Below, piece by piece: positions 8,268 to 18,200 of a DNA stretch of 64,000 bases. Source of the DNA: Amycolatopsis sp. NBC_00345 (GTDB taxonomy: Bacteria > Actinomycetota > Actinomycetes > Mycobacteriales > Pseudonocardiaceae). The notes under the pieces were generated by a model. That model saw only the letters and a list, made by a program, of their open reading frames with translations, was not told the origin of the DNA and searched no databases. Numbering within the stretch: position 1 is the first letter of the stretch; each line of letters begins with the position of its first letter. The position numbers and the translations under genes were made by a program. The DNA lies in contig NZ_CP107995.1 of assembly GCF_036116635.1 (NCBI RefSeq), forward strand, positions 6,448,001 through 6,512,000. Reading direction: 5' to 3'.

Positions 8268-8885
8268 GTGACCGACGACGGACCCACGCCAGAACCGGTC
8301 CGCCGCCCGGGCGGGCGCACCGCCCGGGTGCGGCACCGGATTCTCGAGGCCGCCGCCGAGCTGATCGCCCGTGACGGGATCGGCGGCCTGCGCTACGACC
8401 AGATCGCCGAGCTCGCCGAGGTCAACAAGACCAGCGTCTACCGCAACTGGCCCGACCGCACCACGCTGGTCGCCGACGCGCTCGCCGCCTTCGGCGCCGA
8501 CGCCGCGCCCCTGCACGACTCCGGCGACATCGACGCCGACCTCGTCGGCTTCCTCGAAGCCCTCGCCGCCGCCACCGCGAGCCCGGAAGGCCGGGCGCTG
8601 CTCAACGTGGTGGCCGCGGCTCGGGAAAACCCCGAGCTGCGGGCCGTCGTCGACGAGGTGTTCGACCAGCGGCAGGCGACCCTGCGAGACCGCCTGCGGA
8701 CCGCGGTCGAGCGCGGCGAGCTGCCCGCGATCGACCTCTCCTTCCTCGCCGCGATGCTCGCCGGGCCCGTCCAGCTGTTCGTCAGCCGCGGTTCCCGCAC
8801 GTTCACCCGGGCCGACGCGCAGCAGGTGAGCGCGATCGTGCTCGCCGGCGTGCGAGCCACCGCCGCCGAAGAATCCCGAGACTGA
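8268..8885 (+). CDS. TetR/AcrR-family transcriptional regulator
   Basis: 205 aa from GTG. N-terminal DNA-binding domain: RHRILEAAAELIARDG, then LRYDQIAELAEVNKTSVYRNWPD, the classic TetR helix-turn-helix; the remainder is an all-helical ligand-binding and dimer domain (TetR_C_11-like by appearance). It lies downstream of the monooxygenase/SnoaL pair and could repress it through the palindrome at 6548-6562. Ends 28 bp from the convergent aldo/keto reductase gene. Confidence 0.9.
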   Translation: MTDDGPTPEPVRRPGGRTARVRHRILEAAAELIARDGIGGLRYDQIAELAEVNKTSVYRNWPDRTTLVADALAAFGADAAPLHDSGDIDADLVGFLEALAAATASPEGRALLNVVAAARENPELRAVVDEVFDQRQATLRDRLRTAVERGELPAIDLSFLAAMLAGPVQLFVSRGSRTFTRADAQQVSAIVLAGVRATAAEESRD

Positions 8886-8912
8886 TCCCGAGCGACAGCA
8901 CGGAAGCGGGCG

Positions 8913-9974
8913 TCAGCGGCGGGATTCGATCTTCAGGTCGCCGCTGTTGAACGCGCGGCCCCGGTCACCGGCGAGCAGGGCGTGCGGGTTGCCGAGGTCG
9001 ATCGCGCCGGCCTCGTCGAGGCGGGCCAGCTGGGCGGCGGTGAAGTCGACCTCCAGCGCGCCCAGGTTGTCCTCCAGCTGCTCGGGGGTGCGCGCGCCGA
9101 TGATCGGCGCCGTCACGCCCGGGTTCTGCAGCACCCAGGCCAGCCCGACCTGGCCGGGGCTGCGGCCCATCTCCGCGGCGACCTCCTTCAGGACGTCCGC
9201 GATCGCGAGGTTGCGTTCGGTGACGTCGCCGTTGGCGAGGTTGAAGCCCTTGCGGGTGCCGTCGGCGGCGACCTTCGCCGGGTCCAGGTCGTCGCGGGTG
9301 TACCGGCCGGCGAGCACCCCGCCGGCCAGCGGCGAGTAGGGGATCACGCCCAGCCCCAGCTCGCGGGCCATGGGGATCAGGTCACGTTCCCCGGTGCGCT
9401 CGATCAGGTTGTATTCGAGCTGCAGCGCCACCAACGGCGACCAGCCACGCAGGTCGGCGATCGCCTGCATGCGCGACACCTGCCACGCCGGGGTGTTGCA
9501 GATCGCCACGTACAGGACCTTGCCCTGACGGACCAGGTCGTCCATCCCGCGCAGGACCTCTTCGACCGACGTCGTGAAGTCCCACACGTGCAGGTACAGC
9601 AGGTCGAGGTAGTCCGTTTCCAGCCGGCGCAGGCTGGTTTCCACCGAATTGAACAGGGTCTTGCGGTGGCTGCCCCCGGAATTCGGGTCGCCGGGCCGGC
9701 TCAGCGTCGAGTATTTCGTTGCCAGAACCAGGCTTTCGCGGTTGTCGCGGGCGAATTCGCCCAGCAGGCGCTCGGAGCTGCCATTGGTGTAGGTGCTGGC
9801 GGTGTCGATGAAATTGCCGCCGCGTTCGAGGTAGCGGTCGAACAGCTTGCGGGCGTCGTCCTGCTCGGCGCCCCAGCCCCACTCGGTGCCGAAGGTCGCC
9901 GCGCCCAGCGCCAGCGGGGAGACCCGCAGCCCGGAGCGGCCGAGCAGCCGGTAGGTGTCGAGGGTGGTCGACAT
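8913..9974 (-). CDS. Aldo/keto reductase
   Basis: 353 aa NADPH-dependent TIM-barrel oxidoreductase. The catalytic tetrad is visible: Asp in NFIDTASTY, Tyr in the same segment, Lys in LVLATKYS and His in LLYLHVWD. The cofactor segment GARTPEQLEDNLGAL is at the C-terminus. The true start is the ATG at 9974 (MSTTLDTYRLLGRSGLRVS). Divergent from the XRE-type regulator gene at 10092, with 117 bp between; in actinobacteria such pairs are often regulator and target. Confidence 0.92.
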   Translation of the reverse strand: MSTTLDTYRLLGRSGLRVSPLALGAATFGTEWGWGAEQDDARKLFDRYLERGGNFIDTASTYTNGSSERLLGEFARDNRESLVLATKYSTLSRPGDPNSGGSHRKTLFNSVETSLRRLETDYLDLLYLHVWDFTTSVEEVLRGMDDLVRQGKVLYVAICNTPAWQVSRMQAIADLRGWSPLVALQLEYNLIERTGERDLIPMARELGLGVIPYSPLAGGVLAGRYTRDDLDPAKVAADGTRKGFNLANGDVTERNLAIADVLKEVAAEMGRSPGQVGLAWVLQNPGVTAPIIGARTPEQLEDNLGALEVDFTAAQLARLDEAGAIDLGNPHALLAGDRGRAFNSGDLKIESRR

Positions 9975-10091
9975 CGTGTCCTCCTGTGCTTGTGATCCGT
10001 TGTCGAAAACCAGTCTGTGACGGCCACGAGCTGGGGATAAGGGAGAGGACTTCCTGGGAATACCAGTCCTACCCTGGCGGTAGAAAGGGAT

Positions 10092-10925
10092 ATGACGACG
10101 AGCACCGCGGACACGACACAGGAGCTGGCCGTGTTCCTGCGGACCCGGCGCGAACGCCTGGACCCGGACGATTTCGGCCTGCCCACGCGCCGTCAGTCCC
10201 GGCGGACCCCGGGGCTGCGCCGCGAAGAGGTCGCCGAACTGGCCGGGGTCAGCATCGACTACATCGTGCGGCTCGAACAGGCCCGCGGGCTGCGGCCGTC
10301 CGCGAACGTGGTGGAGGCGCTGGCCAAGGCCCTGCGCCTGGCCCCCGACGAACGGTCCTACCTCTTCGACCTGGCCCAGCAGCGCCCCCGCACCACCGAG
10401 AAGGCCGCCACCACCGCGCCGGAGCCGCTCGCCCGGCTGGTCTCCGGCCTGTCGCCGCTGCCGGCCATGCTGATGAACCATCGCTACGACATCCTGGCCT
10501 GGAATCCTGAGATGGCGAGCCTGCTGATGGATTTCGGCACTCTGCCGCCGTCGCGGCGCAATCAGATGTGGCTGTGCCTGATGCACCCGGAAGTCCGGGG
10601 GTTCTACGCCGACCGCGAACTCGTCGTGCGGGAGGCGATCGCCCACCTGCGCGCCGCGTGGGCCGCGCATCCGGAAGATCAGGTTCTGGCCGGCTTCATC
10701 ACGGAGTTCACCACTCAAGACGAGCTGTTCGCGCGCTTGTGGGCCGAGCGGGACATCGTGCTCAACGGCCGCGGTCGCAAGGTGCTGCGGCGTCCCGACG
10801 TCGGGACGCTCACCGTCGACTTCGAAGTGCTCATGCCCCTGCAGGACCAGGACCAGCGGCTGGTCATCTACCGCGCCGCCGACGAGGCGAGCCAGGTGGC
10901 CTTGGACCGCCTGTGCGTACGGTGA
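10092..10925 (+). CDS. XRE-family regulator with MmyB-like ligand domain
   Basis: 277 aa. N-terminal helix-turn-helix (residues about 10-75) with the subfamily hallmark RRTPGLRREEVAELAGVSIDYIVRLEQ. The C-terminal MmyB-like region (LARLVSGLSPLPAMLMNHRYDILAWN and a later segment ending in VDFEVL) is thought to bind fatty-acid-like ligands. These regulators usually control an adjacent short-chain dehydrogenase or aldo/keto reductase, and the divergent gene here is an aldo/keto reductase. The ATG is preceded by GAAAGGG. Confidence 0.92.
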   Translation: MTTSTADTTQELAVFLRTRRERLDPDDFGLPTRRQSRRTPGLRREEVAELAGVSIDYIVRLEQARGLRPSANVVEALAKALRLAPDERSYLFDLAQQRPRTTEKAATTAPEPLARLVSGLSPLPAMLMNHRYDILAWNPEMASLLMDFGTLPPSRRNQMWLCLMHPEVRGFYADRELVVREAIAHLRAAWAAHPEDQVLAGFITEFTTQDELFARLWAERDIVLNGRGRKVLRRPDVGTLTVDFEVLMPLQDQDQRLVIYRAADEASQVALDRLCVR

Positions 10926-10928
10926 ACG

Positions 10929-10954
10929 CTCCCGGGGAGCTTGTGCTCCGGGAA
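10929..10954 (+). terminator. Weak hairpin terminator after XRE gene
   Basis: CCCGGGGAGC-TTGT-GCTCCGGG, starting a few bases after the stop at 10925. The stem has a two-base bulge and no U-tract, as is common in high-GC actinobacteria. Its position between the regulator and the alanine dehydrogenase leader supports termination. Confidence 0.4.
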
Positions 10955-11060
10955 CCATGAAACGGCGTCAAGACTGTGGCACCGGCACGATGACACCGCC
11001 GTCTGGGTGCATCACCGTGAGTGGCAGCACCTCGAACCAATCCGCCGCCAGGAGGCCGCC

Positions 11061-12176
11061 GTGCGTATCGCCGTTCCCCGTGAGATCAAGAGGCACGAGT
11101 ACCGGGTCGCGCTGACCCCGGCCGGGGTGCACGAGCTGGTCGGGCGAGGCCACGACGTCTTCGTCGAGACCGGCGCGGGCGTGGGCTCCTCGATCAGCGA
11201 CGAGGAGTACGTCACGGCCGGCGCGAAGATCCTCGGCACCGCCGAGGACACCTGGGCCGAGGGCAAACTGGTGCTGAAGGTCAAGGAGCCGATCGCCGAG
11301 GAGTACCCGCGCCTGCGCAAGGACCAGGTGCTGTTCACCTACCTGCACATCGCCGCCGACCGCCCGCTGACCGACGCGCTGCTGGCCGCCGGCACCACCG
11401 CGATCGCGTACGAGACGGTGCAGACGCCGAGCGGCGCGCTGCCGCTGCTCGCCCCGATGTCCGAGGTCGCGGGCCGGCTGGCCCCGCAGGTCGGCGCGTT
11501 CTCGCTGATGAAGCCCAGCGGCGGCCGCGGTGTGCTGCCCGGCGGCATCCCGGGCGTGCACCCGGCGCGGGTCGTCGTGATCGGCGGCGGTGTGGCCGGC
11601 CTGAACGCCGCGCGCGTGGCGCTGGGCCTCGGCTCGGACGTCGAGATCCTGGACACGAACGTCGACCGCCTCCGCCAGATCGACAACGACTTCGGCGGCC
11701 AGATCCGCACGGTCACGTCGAACCGGCTGTCCGTCGAGGAGTCCGTGCTGGCGGCCGACCTGGTCATCGGCGCGGTGCTGGTGCCGGGCGCGAAGGCGCC
11801 GAAGCTGGTGTCGAACGACCTCGTCAGCCGGATGAAGCCGGGCAGCGTGCTCGTCGACATCGCCATCGACCAGGGCGGCTGCTTCGCCGACTCCCGCCCG
11901 ACCACCCACGACGAGCCGACCTACCAGGTGCACGAGTCGGTCTTCTACTGCGTCGCGAACATGCCGGGCGCGGTGCCGCGGACGTCGACCTACGGCCTCA
12001 CCAACGTGACCCTGCCGTACGCCGTCCAGCTCGCGGACCACGGCTGGAAGGCGGCCCTGACCGCCGACGCGAGCCTCGCGAAGGGCCTCAACACCCACGC
12101 CGGCCAGCTGACGAACGAGCCGGTCGCGCTCGCGCACTCCCTGCCCCACGCTTCGCTGGAAACCGTCCTCGCCTGA
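11061..12176 (+). CDS. ald: Alanine dehydrogenase
   Basis: 371 aa, the normal length. Interconverts L-alanine + NAD+ and pyruvate + NH4+ + NADH; active as a cytosolic hexamer. Seen: N-terminal MRIAVPREIKRHEYRVALTP, KVKEPIAEEY (substrate-binding lysine), YLHIAAD (histidine), the NAD-binding VVIGGGVAGLNAARVALGLG and the closing VANMPGAVPRTSTYGLTN. I chose the GTG at 11061, with AGGAGG 5 bases upstream, over an upstream in-frame extension that lacks family similarity. Alone in its transcription unit. Confidence 0.96.
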   Translation: MRIAVPREIKRHEYRVALTPAGVHELVGRGHDVFVETGAGVGSSISDEEYVTAGAKILGTAEDTWAEGKLVLKVKEPIAEEYPRLRKDQVLFTYLHIAADRPLTDALLAAGTTAIAYETVQTPSGALPLLAPMSEVAGRLAPQVGAFSLMKPSGGRGVLPGGIPGVHPARVVVIGGGVAGLNAARVALGLGSDVEILDTNVDRLRQIDNDFGGQIRTVTSNRLSVEESVLAADLVIGAVLVPGAKAPKLVSNDLVSRMKPGSVLVDIAIDQGGCFADSRPTTHDEPTYQVHESVFYCVANMPGAVPRTSTYGLTNVTLPYAVQLADHGWKAALTADASLAKGLNTHAGQLTNEPVALAHSLPHASLETVLA

Positions 12177-12180
12177 GGAT

Positions 12181-13311
12181 TCAGCTCACCCGGGCGGGTC
12201 CCTGCTGCTCAGCGGCAGGGGCCTGCTTGCGTTTCGCCACCAGCTTCCGGCCGAACGCGATCGCGGGCAGCTCGACCCAGCGGCGCAGCAGGCACGCGAA
12301 AAGCAGCGCGATCGCCGACGTCGCGACGGCCTTGGCGAGGCCAGACGGCAGCAGCAGGCCGGTCACGCCCGCGGCCGCGGTCTGGGTGAGGTAGAGCGCG
12401 TATGACCGGTCCCCGATGAAGGTGAGCGGACGGCTCGCCAGCAGCCGCCGGAGCGGGCCGGCCGAAACCACCGCGACGAGCAGCAGCGCCGACCCGGCCG
12501 CGTAGATCGGGATGACGAACTGCCACTGGCCGCCCAGCACGTCGCGCAGCGGCTCGATCGACAGCTGCAGCACGCAGAACCCGAGCGCCACCAGTATCGC
12601 CGCGGCCGGGCTGGTCAGCGGCCGGAACACGGCGAACCCCCGCGGGTGGTGCAGCGCCAGCCCCAGCAGGCAGCCGACGACCAGCGAGCAGTAGTGCGCG
12701 GTGAGGCTCGCCCAGTGCGCCGAGGGCGCCAGCTGCAGGGTGAACAGGACCACGCCGAGCACCGCGCCGACGCCGATCATCAGGCGCAGCACGGTCTTCG
12801 CGCTCTTCGCGAACGACGTCAGCACCAGCAGCGCGGGCCAGACGAGGTAGAACTTCTCCTCCACGCCCAGCGACCACGACGTCGGGTACGGCGTGTTGTA
12901 GTCGACGATTTCGTTGAGGAAGGTGAGGTAGTACGGCATCGCGTCGGCGAGCCGGCTGCTGTGGTAAACCCCGGCGAGCGCGACCCCCACCGTCGTCAGC
13001 GCAAGCAGCAAGAAGTACACCGGCATGATCCGGAAGACCCGGCGGAGGTAGAAGTTGCGCAAGGAGATCCGGCCGGTGCGGTCCTCTTCCCGCAGCGACA
13101 GGGTCGTGATGAGGAAGCCGGACAGCACGAAGAACAGCTGGACGCCGATCCAGCCTTGCAGCCGCTCCGTGACCGGCGCCCCGTAGTGAAAGAACACAAC
13201 AGCGAGCGCCGCAAGCGCCCGCACCCCAGCCAGCCCGGGAAACCAAGACGACGCGCGGTATTCGGCGTAACTGAGCGGCTGCCACCACTTCCGGTGCGGA
13301 GAGACGAGCAT
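12181..13311 (-). CDS. Acyltransferase-3 family integral membrane protein
   Basis: 376 aa with about ten hydrophobic segments. It belongs to the OafA/acyltransferase-3 family, which O-acylates surface sugars, lipids or antibiotics from acyl-CoA across the membrane. Visible: FPGLAGVRALAALAVVFFHY (histidine of the family's conserved R..H pattern), GVQLFFVLSGFLITTLSLRE, FYLRRVFRIMPVYFLLL (the RR..R/P motif) and SWSLGVEEKFYLVWP. An upstream TTG would add five residues; the ATG 13311 is preferred. Convergent with ald, 4 bp apart. Acceptor unknown. Confidence 0.88.
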   Translation of the reverse strand: MLVSPHRKWWQPLSYAEYRASSWFPGLAGVRALAALAVVFFHYGAPVTERLQGWIGVQLFFVLSGFLITTLSLREEDRTGRISLRNFYLRRVFRIMPVYFLLLALTTVGVALAGVYHSSRLADAMPYYLTFLNEIVDYNTPYPTSWSLGVEEKFYLVWPALLVLTSFAKSAKTVLRLMIGVGAVLGVVLFTLQLAPSAHWASLTAHYCSLVVGCLLGLALHHPRGFAVFRPLTSPAAAILVALGFCVLQLSIEPLRDVLGGQWQFVIPIYAAGSALLLVAVVSAGPLRRLLASRPLTFIGDRSYALYLTQTAAAGVTGLLLPSGLAKAVATSAIALLFACLLRRWVELPAIAFGRKLVAKRKQAPAAEQQGPARVS

Positions 13312-13818
13312 GCCCCGCAGCCTCAAGCCTCCACCTGAACCCCCGCTGAACCCCCCTTAAGCCCCCTTCAGCTTCGCCCCGCACCCAGCCGCCGTCCGGA
13401 CGCCGAAATGGTCACCGACCACACCACGAAACCCAAGACCCCAAACTCACCTGTGCTGGGATGGTCACCGATCGCACCGTGGGGGTCCGGGGGCTCGGCC
13501 CCCGGGCGACGCTCTCGCCCCTTCCCGCCAGGGAGCGCGCCAGCGCGAACAGGGAAGGCCAAGGAAGGGGCGACCCGCTCAACCAGCCTGGGGGTCACTG
13601 GGAGCGGGCCGCCATGGACAAGCTTAGGTAATAACTTCGGAGTTCGCTCCCCGGGGGTCCCAACTAGTGCCCTTACTTCTCCGCCGGGTGCGCTCGCGGC
13701 CGGTGAGCGAGCCCACTCGGAATCGTTAAAGGCGTCGTCAGGGGCTTTCGCGCGCCAGCCGGGTCCGGGGCCTGGCGTGACGAAGGTCGCGTCCGTCCGG
13801 CTCGCTCGTTCGGCCCGC
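13312..13818. other. Non-coding interval with GC hairpins
   Basis: About 500 bp without a credible gene. It holds a compact hairpin at 13487-13505 (CCGGGGGC-TCG-GCCCCCGG) and a longer-range inverted repeat CGCCCCTTCC/GGAAGGGGCG (13516-13525 with 13563-13572). Short open frames here have no family resemblance. It leads into a decayed ABC transporter locus and looks like gene-loss debris. Confidence 0.6.
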
Positions 13819-14560
13819 ATGGCGGACACGGGTGTGGTGCAGAACCTCGGCAAGCGGTTCGGCAGCGTGGTCCGTCACCGACCCCGGCTCGACCACGAAA
13901 CTGAGGTTCTGCACCGCGATGCTGCTCGGCCTGGTCACGCCGACGACGGGCTCGGCGACGATCAACGGCCGTCCGCACGACCGGCTCGGCACGCCGGCGC
14001 GGGCGGTGGGGACGGTGCTGGAGAACGAGGGTTTCCACCCGAGCCGCACGGCGCGCGACCATCTGCGGGTGTACACGGCGGCCATCGGCGTGCCGGACCA
14101 GCGGGCAGACACGTTGCTCGGCGACCCGCAGATGCTGGTGCTCGACGAGCCCACCAACGGCCTCGACCCCGAAGGCATCCTGTGGCTGCGCAACTTCCTG
14201 CGTGCCTACGCCCGTGAGCGGCGCACCGTGCTCGTGTCGAGCCACCTGCTGAACGAGGTCGAGCAGACAGCTGCGCGCGAGCCGGCATTCGCGGGTGCTC
14301 GTGCAGCCCGCGGACCCGGGCGCGCTGGTGAAGACGTTGCAGGAGAAAGGGTTCACGCAGGTTCGCCGACGCCGGACGGCCGGGTGGCGGTGGCGGGCGC
14401 GTCGGTGCGGCAGATCGGCGACCTCGCGGCCAAGAACGGTATCGCCGTTTACGGCATGCAGGAGGAGACGGCCGACCTGGAGCGGCTGTTCTTCCAGCTC
14501 ACCCAGCCCCAGTACGGCGGTCAGCCGCAGCCGGGCCACCCGCAGTACCCGCCGCAGAAC
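13819..14560 (+). pseudogene. ABC transporter ATP-binding subunit, decayed
   Basis: Recognisable pieces of a drug/bacitracin-type ABC ATPase are present in order: VVQNLGKRFGSVV, LLGLVTPTTGSATING, ENEGFHPSRTARDHLRVYTAAIGVPDQRAD, LGDPQMLVLDEPTNGLDPEGI (Walker B) and LVSSHLLNEVEQT (switch). The Walker A loop and the LSGG-type signature are both missing, excised between flanking conserved blocks. The segment 13875-13918 is inverted: its minus strand reads AVQNLSFVVEPGSVT, the piece expected just before Walker A. A frame change follows near 14280-14370. The C-terminal GMQEETADLERLFFQLT is still readable. It cannot work as an ATPase. Confidence 0.82.
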
Positions 14561-14577
14561 CGGGGCGGTGGCTGCGG

Positions 14578-15159
14578 GTGGGGAACCTGGTCAAGGCGGA
14601 GTTCCGCAAGACGCTCTCGCTCAACACCTGGTGGGTGCTGCTGATCCCGCTGGTGGCCGTGTCGTTCGGCCTCACCTACGTCTGGGGGAAGATCACCGAC
14701 GGCTTCGTCGGCTTCATCGGCTCGGACACCGCCCGCGACCTCGCGCGGCCGCTCGGGCTGAACCCGGACGCGTTCCCCGTCGGCCTGCCGGCGATCGCGC
14801 ACGGCGTGAACATCGCGCAGCTGGTCACGTTGTCCGGGATCGGGTTCGGCGCGGTGCTGCGCAACGTCACGCTCGCCGTGGTGCTGCTGCTCGTGTGGTT
14901 CCTGATCATCGAGAACGTGCTGGTGATCGCCACCTGGAACCTCACCTCGGTGCTCGGCGGCATCGCGGCCGACGCGTTCGGCATCAGCACACTGAACCTG
15001 CCGGGCGGCGTCGACCGCTGGTCGCAGCTCGGCCTGCAGCTCGCGGCGGGCGCGCCCGGGGTGTTTTCGTGGTGGGCCTCGGCGCTCGTCTTCTTCGGCT
15101 GGACCATGGTGTTCTTCGCGTTCGGCCGGGCGGGGAACCAGCGCCGCGACATCACCTGA
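14578..15159 (+). pseudogene. ABC transporter permease, probably internally deleted
   Basis: 193-aa open frame: LVKAEFRKTLSLNTWWVLLI, ITDGFVGFIGSD, then VTLSGIGFGAVLRNVTLAVV and several transmembrane stretches up to ALVFFGWTMVFFAFG. Related permeases are about 60 residues longer, with an additional pair of membrane helices between HGVNIAQLV and GIGFGAVLRN; those are absent here. It sits directly after the broken partner ATPase, so even an intact reading frame would lack an energy source. Called a pseudogene by context; a shortened working protein is not excluded. Confidence 0.6.
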
Positions 15160-15219
15160 GCGGCCGTGGGCGGGGGCTGCCGGGAATAAATTGTCGGTCC
15201 CCCTCCCTAAGTTTGTTAC

Positions 15220-18200
15220 GTGACCACCACCCCGACGCTTCCGCGTCAAGACCGTCCAACTGCTGAGACCCCGCCCCGTCCCGAAGGCTGGGTGCGCCGG
15301 CTGTCCGCCGCGTGCTGGGAGCACCGCGGCGTCGTCGTGCTGGCCATGACGGCGGCGGTCCTCAGCGTCGGCGTTCAGGCGGCGAGCCCGTTGCTCGTGC
15401 GGTCGGCGGTGGACGACGCGGTGGCCGGCCAGACCGCGCAGATCGCCGGCATCGCGGTGGCGCTGGTGGCGCTGCAGGTGGTCGCGTTCGGCTCGGCGTT
15501 CCTCCGCCGTTACGTCGGCGGCCGGCTGGCCCTCGACGTGCAGCACGACCTGCGCAACCGCGTGTTCAAGGCGCTCTCCCGGCTCGACGGCGGCAAGCAG
15601 GACGCACTGCGCACCGGCCAGGTGGTCTCGCGCGCGATCTCCGATCTGCAGCTGGTCACCGGGCTGCTGATGCAGGTGCCGCTGTCGGCGGGGTCGGTGA
15701 TCTTCGCGGTGCTCGCGCTCGGCGCGATGCTGTGGATGTCGCCGATGCTCACGCTGATCGCGCTGGTCGTCGCGCCCGCCGTCGGGATTGTGGTGGCACT
15801 GAGCCGAAAACGGCTCTTCCCGGCCACCTGGTCGGCGCAGCAGCGCGCGGCCGACGTGGCGCAGCGGGTGGAGGAGACCGTCACCGGCGTGCGCGTGGTG
15901 AAGGGCTTCGGCCAGGAGGCGCGTGAGGTCTCGCGGCTCGAGCGCACGGCGCGCAAGCTGTTCGCCGAGCGGCTGCGCGCGGCCCGGCTGTCCGCGCTGC
16001 CCACGGCCACCACTTCGGCCCTGCCCGCGGCCGGGCAGGTCGCGGTGCTCGCGGTCGGCGGCATCCTCGCGCTGAAGGGCGAGATCAGCCTCGGCACGTT
16101 CCTCGCCTTCGCCACCTACCTCGCCGCGCTGATCGGGCCGGCGCGGATGCTGTCCGGGCTCGTGGTGCAGGCGCAGCTGACCCGCGCGGGCGCCGAGCGG
16201 GTGTACGAGCTGATCGACGCGCAGCCGGACGTCACGGAGCGCCCGGACCCGCGGCCGCTGCCCGAGGGCGCGCTCGGTATCGAGCTGGAAGACGTCCGCT
16301 TCGGCTACACCCGCACCGACCCGGTCCTCGACGGCCTGTCGCTCACCGCGCGGCCGGGCGAGACGCTGGCGCTGGTGGGCACGGCGGGGTCCGGCAAGTC
16401 CACCATTTCGCTGCTGCTGCCACGGTTCTACGACGCGCATTCCGGCTCGGTCCGCCTGGGCGGCACCGACGTGCGCGACGTGGCTTTGAAGGAGCTGCGG
16501 CAGTCGATCGGCGTGGTGTTCGAGGAAGCGTTCCTGTTCTCCACGTCGGTGCGCGACAACATCGCCTACGGCCGCCCGGACGCGAGCGACGAAGAAGTCT
16601 TCGCCGCGGCGCGCGCGGCGGAGGCCGACGAGTTCATCCGCGCGCTGCCGGACGGCTACGACACGGAAGTCGGCGAGCGCGGCCTCACTCTGTCCGGCGG
16701 CCAGCGCCAGCGCCTCGGCCTGGCGCGGGCGCTGATGACCGACCCGCGGGTGCTGATCCTGGACGACGCGACATCGGCGATCGACACCGTCACCGAGGCC
16801 GCCATCCATGACACGCTGCGCTCGGTCACGGCCACGCGCACCACGCTGCTGGTCGCGCACCGCCGTTCCACGCTTCAGCTGGCCGACCGGATCGCGGTGC
16901 TCGACCAGGGCCGGGTCGTCGACGTCGGCACGGAGGCGGAGCTGCAGGCGCGCTGCCCGCTGTTCCGCGAGCTGGTGTCCGGGCCGGACGACAACGCCGA
17001 GCAGCCGCTCCGTCACCGAAACCTGGACCGCGACGAAACCGGCGTCACGCCCGCATTGTGGCCGCGTGACGAGAACCAGGACGAGGTCGCCGCGCTCGCC
17101 GAAGCGGCGCAGCAGCGCGGCGGGCAGCTGGGCGGCGGCTCCGGATTCGCCGGCGACGGCCCGGACGTGCCGCCGACGCCGGAGCTGCTGGAGGGCGTCC
17201 GCAAGCTGCCGCCCGCCACGGACCGGCCACGACTGTCCGAAGTGGACGTCACGGCGGCGGACCCCGGGTTCCGGCTCAGCCGGCTGCTGCGGCCGGTGCG
17301 CTGGCCGCTGGTCGCGGTGATCGCGCTGGTGGCGGCCGACGCGCTGGCGTCGCTGGCGCTGCCCGCGCTGTACCAGCGGGGTGTCGACCACGGGGTGCTG
17401 CCGGGCGTCGAGAGCGTGGTGTGGCTGATGTCGGCGATCGGCGTGCTGGTGGTCGCGGCCGACTGGATCGTGGTGCGCGGGCAGACGCGGCTCACCGCGC
17501 GCGTCGGCGAGACCGTGCTGTACTCGCTGCGCGTCCGCAGCTACGCCCACCTGCAGCGGCTCGGGCTCGACTACTACGAGCACGAGCTGTCCGGGAAGAT
17601 CATGACGCGGATGACCACGGACGTCGACGCGCTGTCCACCTTCCTGCAGACCGGGCTCGCCACCGCCGTGGTGAGCGCGCTGACGCTGGTGGGCATCACC
17701 GTCGCGCTGCTGGTCACGGACGTGTCGCTGGCGCTGTACGCGCTGGCGATGCTGCCGGTGCTGCTCGTCGCGACCATGGTGTTCCGGCGGCTCGCGTCGC
17801 GGGCGTACAGCGAGGCGCGCGAGAAGGTCAGCGTGGTCAACGCGGACCTGCAGGAGAACGTGAGCGGCCTGCGCGTCGCCCAGGCGTACACGCGCGAGGA
17901 GCGTTCGGCCGAGGTGTTCGCCTCACGCAGCGACGCCTATCGCCGCTCGCGGCTGCGGGCGCAGCGCTACATCGCCACGTACTTCCCGCTGGTGTCGCTG
18001 ATGTCGGACCTGGCGACCACCACGGTGCTGGTCGCGGGCGCGCACCGGGTGGCGGCGGGGACGCTGGAAGCCGGTGTGCTGCTGGGTTTCCTGCTGTACC
18101 TGCAGCAGTTCTTCTCCCCCATCCAGCAGCTTTCGTCGGTGTTCGACGGCTACCAGCAGGCGCGGGTCGGGCTGAGCCGGATCGGCGACCTGCTGCGCAC

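Noticed and set aside
10050..10090. SigR-type promoter before the XRE regulator (GGGAAT with a later GTA)
   Set aside because: The -10 triplet is GTA, not GTT, at 18-base spacing; too weak to claim.
14521..17583. 1020-codon minus-strand open frame
   Set aside because: Antisense to the ABC exporter and permease; Arg/His/Gln/Asp-rich sequence typical of the third-position GC shadow. The same reasoning removes the 1246-codon frame opposite kgd and many others.
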